Assembly (NCBI GenBank): GCA_012295275.1
Contig: CM022673.1
Span: 12,682,288-12,746,287 of the forward strand
Direction: 5' to 3'
Length of the DNA: 64,000 nt
Source: Chrysomallon squamiferum
Taxonomy: Eukaryota > Mollusca > Gastropoda > Neomphalida > Peltospiridae
Shown here: positions 59,911 through 64,000 of the stretch, in pieces
Layout: each line of letters starts with the position of its first letter
Position numbering within the stretch: position 1 is the first letter of the stretch
The notes under the pieces: generated by a model
Told to the model about the DNA's origin: nothing
Database searches by the model: none
Seen by the model: only the letters and a program-made list of their open reading frames with translations
Program-made: the position numbers and the translations under genes

Positions 59911-60421
59911 GAAGATATTCTGTTACTATTACATTAGTCTCTTTCTTACACAAAAATACAATTCCACCAACAAAATAAAATGATCAAATAACACAACCAC
60001 CGTTACACCACACAGCAAACCAAGATACTTTTAAAATACTGACACAACAGACGAAAACAACTGAAAAACGCAGCCTAGGAAGCCAAATACTTACATGTGT
60101 ACCATTATGCATCTTCAAACAAACTCATTTACAGATTTATCAGGTGTGAAATTCCTGCACTTACTCCCGCGACTAACATTCGAATATTACAGAACGCCAT
60201 ATGTTAGAGAGAAAACAGAATCCTTAGATGAATGAAGACAAATTAATAGCTTTGTGCTGGCCACAAAAAAAACAACAACGAAGATTTAGCAACTGGATAT
60301 GGAAAAACAACAAGAGACAAGAAACACACACTGGTAATTCTTGTTGTTATTGTGAATGGAGACATAAAATATGAAGGCTTGTTATTGTGGCTGTTTTGTT
60401 GAAATCTTCTATTTTTTTTTT

Positions 60422-60457
<36 letters not shown>

Positions 60458-60604
60458 GATGATCAATAGTTTTCCCAGTGAAATAACAAAGCAGGATAAT
60501 CTCAGAAGAAATATTTAGGTTGTGGTTCTTTTGTTTTCTCTTCTTATTTTTAGATCTGAATTAAGAAACTGTTCTGATGAAGAATCTGTCTAAAAATGTG
60601 AGAT

Positions 60605-61770
60605 CTGTACCAATGTTCACAGTACCTCACTATAAAATGTTCACAGTATCTTACTATAGAGTGTACCAATGTTCACAGTATCTTACTATAGAGTGTACCA
60701 ATGTTCACAGTATGTCACTATAGAGTGTACCAATGTTCACAGTATCTTACTATAGAGTGTACCAATGTTCACGGTATCACTATAACAATAAACTGTTTAC
60801 TCCTTGCTTATATTTCCAATCAGAGCAACAGTTCACATTATTATACTATACATTTCAACTTCCTTGTAACAGCTACTTGTGTTTCAGATCACAACAGTAT
60901 CAACACCAGCCTGTATTACAGGATACAGATTTGTTTGCTTTTACAATATGTTTGACATTTGAAATGTTGATCAGCTCTGTAATACTGCTGTCAGTTTGTA
61001 TTTTAAGTTACACTGAAGTGAGTGTACAAGTTTTTATAATATCTCACTCCAGATTGTACCAGTTTTCATAGTATCTCTATATAAAGTGTACTAGTTTTTA
61101 CAATATTTCAATTTTCACAGAATCTCTGATATATCTGATATATCTCTCTTATAGAATTGCATTAAAGGGTTTACCAATGTGTAAACATTTTCACACAGTC
61201 AAGTTTATAATTTTTCATAGTGTATCAATATTGTGTGTTACTGCAGTGTTCCAATCTTCATAGTTTCTCAGTTTTATATGATTAATTTTTGGAGTATCTT
61301 ATGGTAGGTGTATCAGTTTTCATAGTATCATATCATAATGTATCTAATCTTCATGGTATCATACTGCAGTTGTGTCAAATTTCACAGTAACATACCATAG
61401 ATGGATTAATTTTCATAGTATCATATCAGATATGCATTAGTACCAATTTCCACAGTGTCATATTAGAGTATATCAATCTTCATAGCAGTTGTATCTATTA
61501 ACATAGTTGCTCACTTCCAGATATATCAATCTTTGTAGTATTGCACAATAGTTGTATATCAATTATCATTTCATTTGTATTAATTCTGTTGGTTTTCGTA
61601 CCACAGTTGTATAAAATTTCACAGTATTAATCTTCATAATATCACACAATGGTTGTATCAAGCCCTCTAAGTATAATACCAAATTGTATCACTGTTTCTA
61701 GTAAGTCACAACTCACAGTTCACAGTATGACACAGTATCTCTCCACAGTTGTATCTATGTTTGTAATATC
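60605..61770. repeat. 32-bp array ACCAATGTTCACAGTATCTTACTATAGAGTGT decaying into single copies
   Basis: Between 60605 and 60785 there are about five near-perfect 32-bp copies. From about 61030 to 61770 the words TTCATAGTATC and TTCACAGTA continue at irregular spacing, as if older copies had drifted. The part between holds a block (60800-60930) that also recurs near 62485-62570. Confidence 0.8.
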
Positions 61771-62339
61771 ACTTCTGGTGAAAGTGTAGGTAATGAAGAT
61801 TAGAAAAAAAAATCTAACACAGAGAAGATTAAACTGTTACAGAAAATACAGCTTATTGATTTTACTTCACCACTCCTAGCTTCAAGTGGGTTTCTCAGCT
61901 GAGTGGGGGGGGGGAGTTGAAGAAGATGTAACTGCAGGAAATGCTGTTGTACCACAGAATTACCCAGTGTTGATTTCAATTTGTAACGTTTTGTTTGTTG
62001 TAGAAATTACTTACGTCTCTAAAGGCTAATACACACATAACAGTTTTATGGATCTTAATGTCTCAGTTTGTAGTTTTTGTTTGTTTTATCAGAATCTTAA
62101 ATTTCCACTTTTTGATATTGTTGGTTTTATAAGAAATTTGTATTTCAAAATGTTAATAAATATTGTTTTCCCAAATAGTTCAGCTTTGATATATTGCTTA
62201 CTTACTTTTTTAAATGCCAATATTCAGTACAATGTTAAACCTGATTGTTTGTCAAGTTATCAGGGTTTTTTTGGTGGTTTTTTGTTTTGTTATGTTTTTT
62301 TCCAGTTTTTTTTTTTCACGTGTTAAATAAACTATTTAT

Positions 62340-62900
62340 CTTCTTAAACAGCGATACATCAACATCATTCATCTATTTCATATTTGTTGCATCAAATTGT
62401 AACATGTCCAAGCAGTAACACATAACAAATGATGTCAGTAGATTGTATTTCAAGCTAAACTCTCTGCTTACTTAGTTTGCCACTTACTTACATTTCCAAC
62501 CAGTGCACATTATTATACAGCTACTTGTGTTTCAAATCTTAAATCACAATGATATTAACACCAGTTACTATAAAATGTAGTCTTCCATTGCCATCTATTT
62601 ATCATCTAGAGACTGACGATATAACAATACTGAAACCAGTGATGTTACAACTTCTGTTGTATCTTGTTTTATCATCTGCTTATGGTCCAAAACGTAGATA
62701 AACTCCTTAATATTATGACCAGTTTGTATTAAAAGTTACACTTTTTCTTGTTTTGTCACCTGTTCATGATCCATATGTAGATAACAGGCACAATATTAGA
62801 AACAGTGACACAACAGTTTTGTCCTGTATTATGATCCACTTCCACTTATTATGATTCCAGATATCAAACCACACCACAATGATACATACAGCTCATATTG
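62340..62900. repeat. Degenerate repeat block with copy of 60.8-kb sequence
   Basis: At 62485-62570, TTTCCAACCAGTGCACATTATTATACAGCTACTTGTGTTTC and AACACCAG match 60805-60915 with an internal gap. Further on, ATCTGCTTATGGTCC / CTGTTCATGATCC words recur about 110 bp apart. It looks like a decayed tandem array. Confidence 0.5.
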
Positions 62901-64000
62901 AAAAATGACACTTATCTAATTTCTGAACTGGTAGAAATAGAACCTTCCAGTTTGGTAACAAGATGTAAATATTTCAGCTGCTGTGTCCAAACAGAGACAA
63001 GAAGTCTTCAAAACACTGGAAACAGGACACAGCTGCATAAATCACATACAATCAGTAATGTCATTCAACTTCTGAAGATATAGGGAGTTTCTTTTTTCTT
63101 TCTTTTTTTTTGTAGTCACTGGTGTAAAATCAAACACATGCCAAAATGAAAAATCTGAATGAAAATCTGAAATTAAACTCTTTATCAGTAACCAGTGTCT
63201 TTAATCTGTTTTGGAAAATCCATCCATCAGAGTGATCATTCACCAAAATCAGCATTCCCCACCCATAAAAAAGAAAAAAGGGTTAACAATTCCTGAATCG
63301 CAGATGTTAATGAGGAATATTGCCTCATGTATGTAAATGAAAAGATTTCCATTCATACAAGTTAACAAGATCACAAAGAAAAGTCATATCAGAGAAAACC
63401 ATCGATCAAGTTTTATAAATGTGGAGTGTGTAGCCTCGGCTGATCAATCAATATTTTCCCTTCTTACTCCTCGTTTCATCGATTTGTTATAGTTCCCAAA
63501 ATTGTGTGTGCATGTTAGTTTCCCTCTTACAAAACTTCATGTAGTAAAAACCACGAATTCAGGAGTGGCTGTTAATATGTATGCAAAGTATTTCCATGCA
63601 AAGTAGAATGCATGTGCATAAAACATGTGTGTTAGTGAGTGTGCAGAGATGTTTACTCATGCATCATGTGTCCACAACATAATTTGTGCGCACACATTAA
63701 GACATGCACATCACGAAACAATTTGTGTTTGCACATTGACACAGCTTGCAAAAAACACACACACACACACACACCAATACACTTTTTATTTGTTTACTTT
63801 CTTAAATAATATATGAGCAGACATGACTACTAAATCTCCATTAAGTACTGTCTGTCTGTCTGTATGTCTGTGTCTGTCAGTGTGTCTGTAGCAGTGTTTG
63901 TATGTTACACTCACTATGTGGTAATGTTAGGTAGAAAATAGAGAAATGTTGAAGTAAGACATTTCGTAACACTGAAGTAGAAAAGTATGTTAAAAGAATC
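62901..64000. other. No gene seen
   Basis: AT-rich sequence with short CA (63756-63774) and CTGT (63852-63880) microsatellites. Short open frames here show no recognisable similarity. Confidence 0.6.

Noticed and set aside
60090-60125. Upstream TP53I11 exon with donor ACAT/GTAAGT on the minus strand
   Set aside because: The donor is good, but the ATG reading joined to exon 42597 meets a stop after a few codons. It could only be a 5' UTR exon, and nothing else supports it.

Overview
The window looks like nuclear DNA of an animal, most likely a mollusc. It is AT-rich, its genes are split by GT-AG introns, and it is crowded with homopolymers, ATTT/AAAT runs, CT, GT and AT microsatellites and minisatellites. 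Three genes can be reconstructed exon by exon, and all three are conserved animal genes. The mollusc assignment rests on two diverged SINE copies (about 40.26-40.56 kb and 50.75-51.09 kb) whose core and tail I recognise from molluscan genomes, and on short AAGGGAGATAAC-type motifs. The class of mollusc cannot be decided.

Layout. (1) 0.77-6.66 kb, minus strand: a CNDP2-type cytosolic metallodipeptidase with 13 coding exons, 471 residues and an intact frame. (2) 6.66-7.3 kb: a divergent promoter region with a GC box, an ETS-type site and two YY1-type ATGGCG motifs. (3) 9.74-20.32 kb, plus strand: PHRF1, with acidic N-terminus, RING, PHD, basic and SR-rich regions and a C-terminal RNA polymerase II CTD-binding (SRI-like) domain. 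It spans 14 coding exons and about 1,690 residues. Its largest exon needs four one-base corrections to be read through. (4) 20.3-25.2 kb: PHRF1 3' UTR and intergenic DNA. (5) 27.90-48.47 kb, minus strand: TP53I11, six coding exons and 201 residues, with introns full of tandem repeats. Its 3' UTR probably runs down to about 25.2 kb and its promoter lies near 48.5-48.85 kb. (6) 48.9-64 kb: no gene that I can support, only microsatellites, minisatellite arrays and degraded SINE-like pieces.

The genes do not form a pathway. CNDP2 and PHRF1 are head to head and may share a promoter; PHRF1 and TP53I11 are convergent. No viral, prokaryotic-type or CRISPR system is present. The points most worth a second look are the clustered breaks in PHRF1, tandem repeats that have copied exon edges in PHRF1 and TP53I11, and a 43-bp intronic array with a dyad and apparent higher-order structure.
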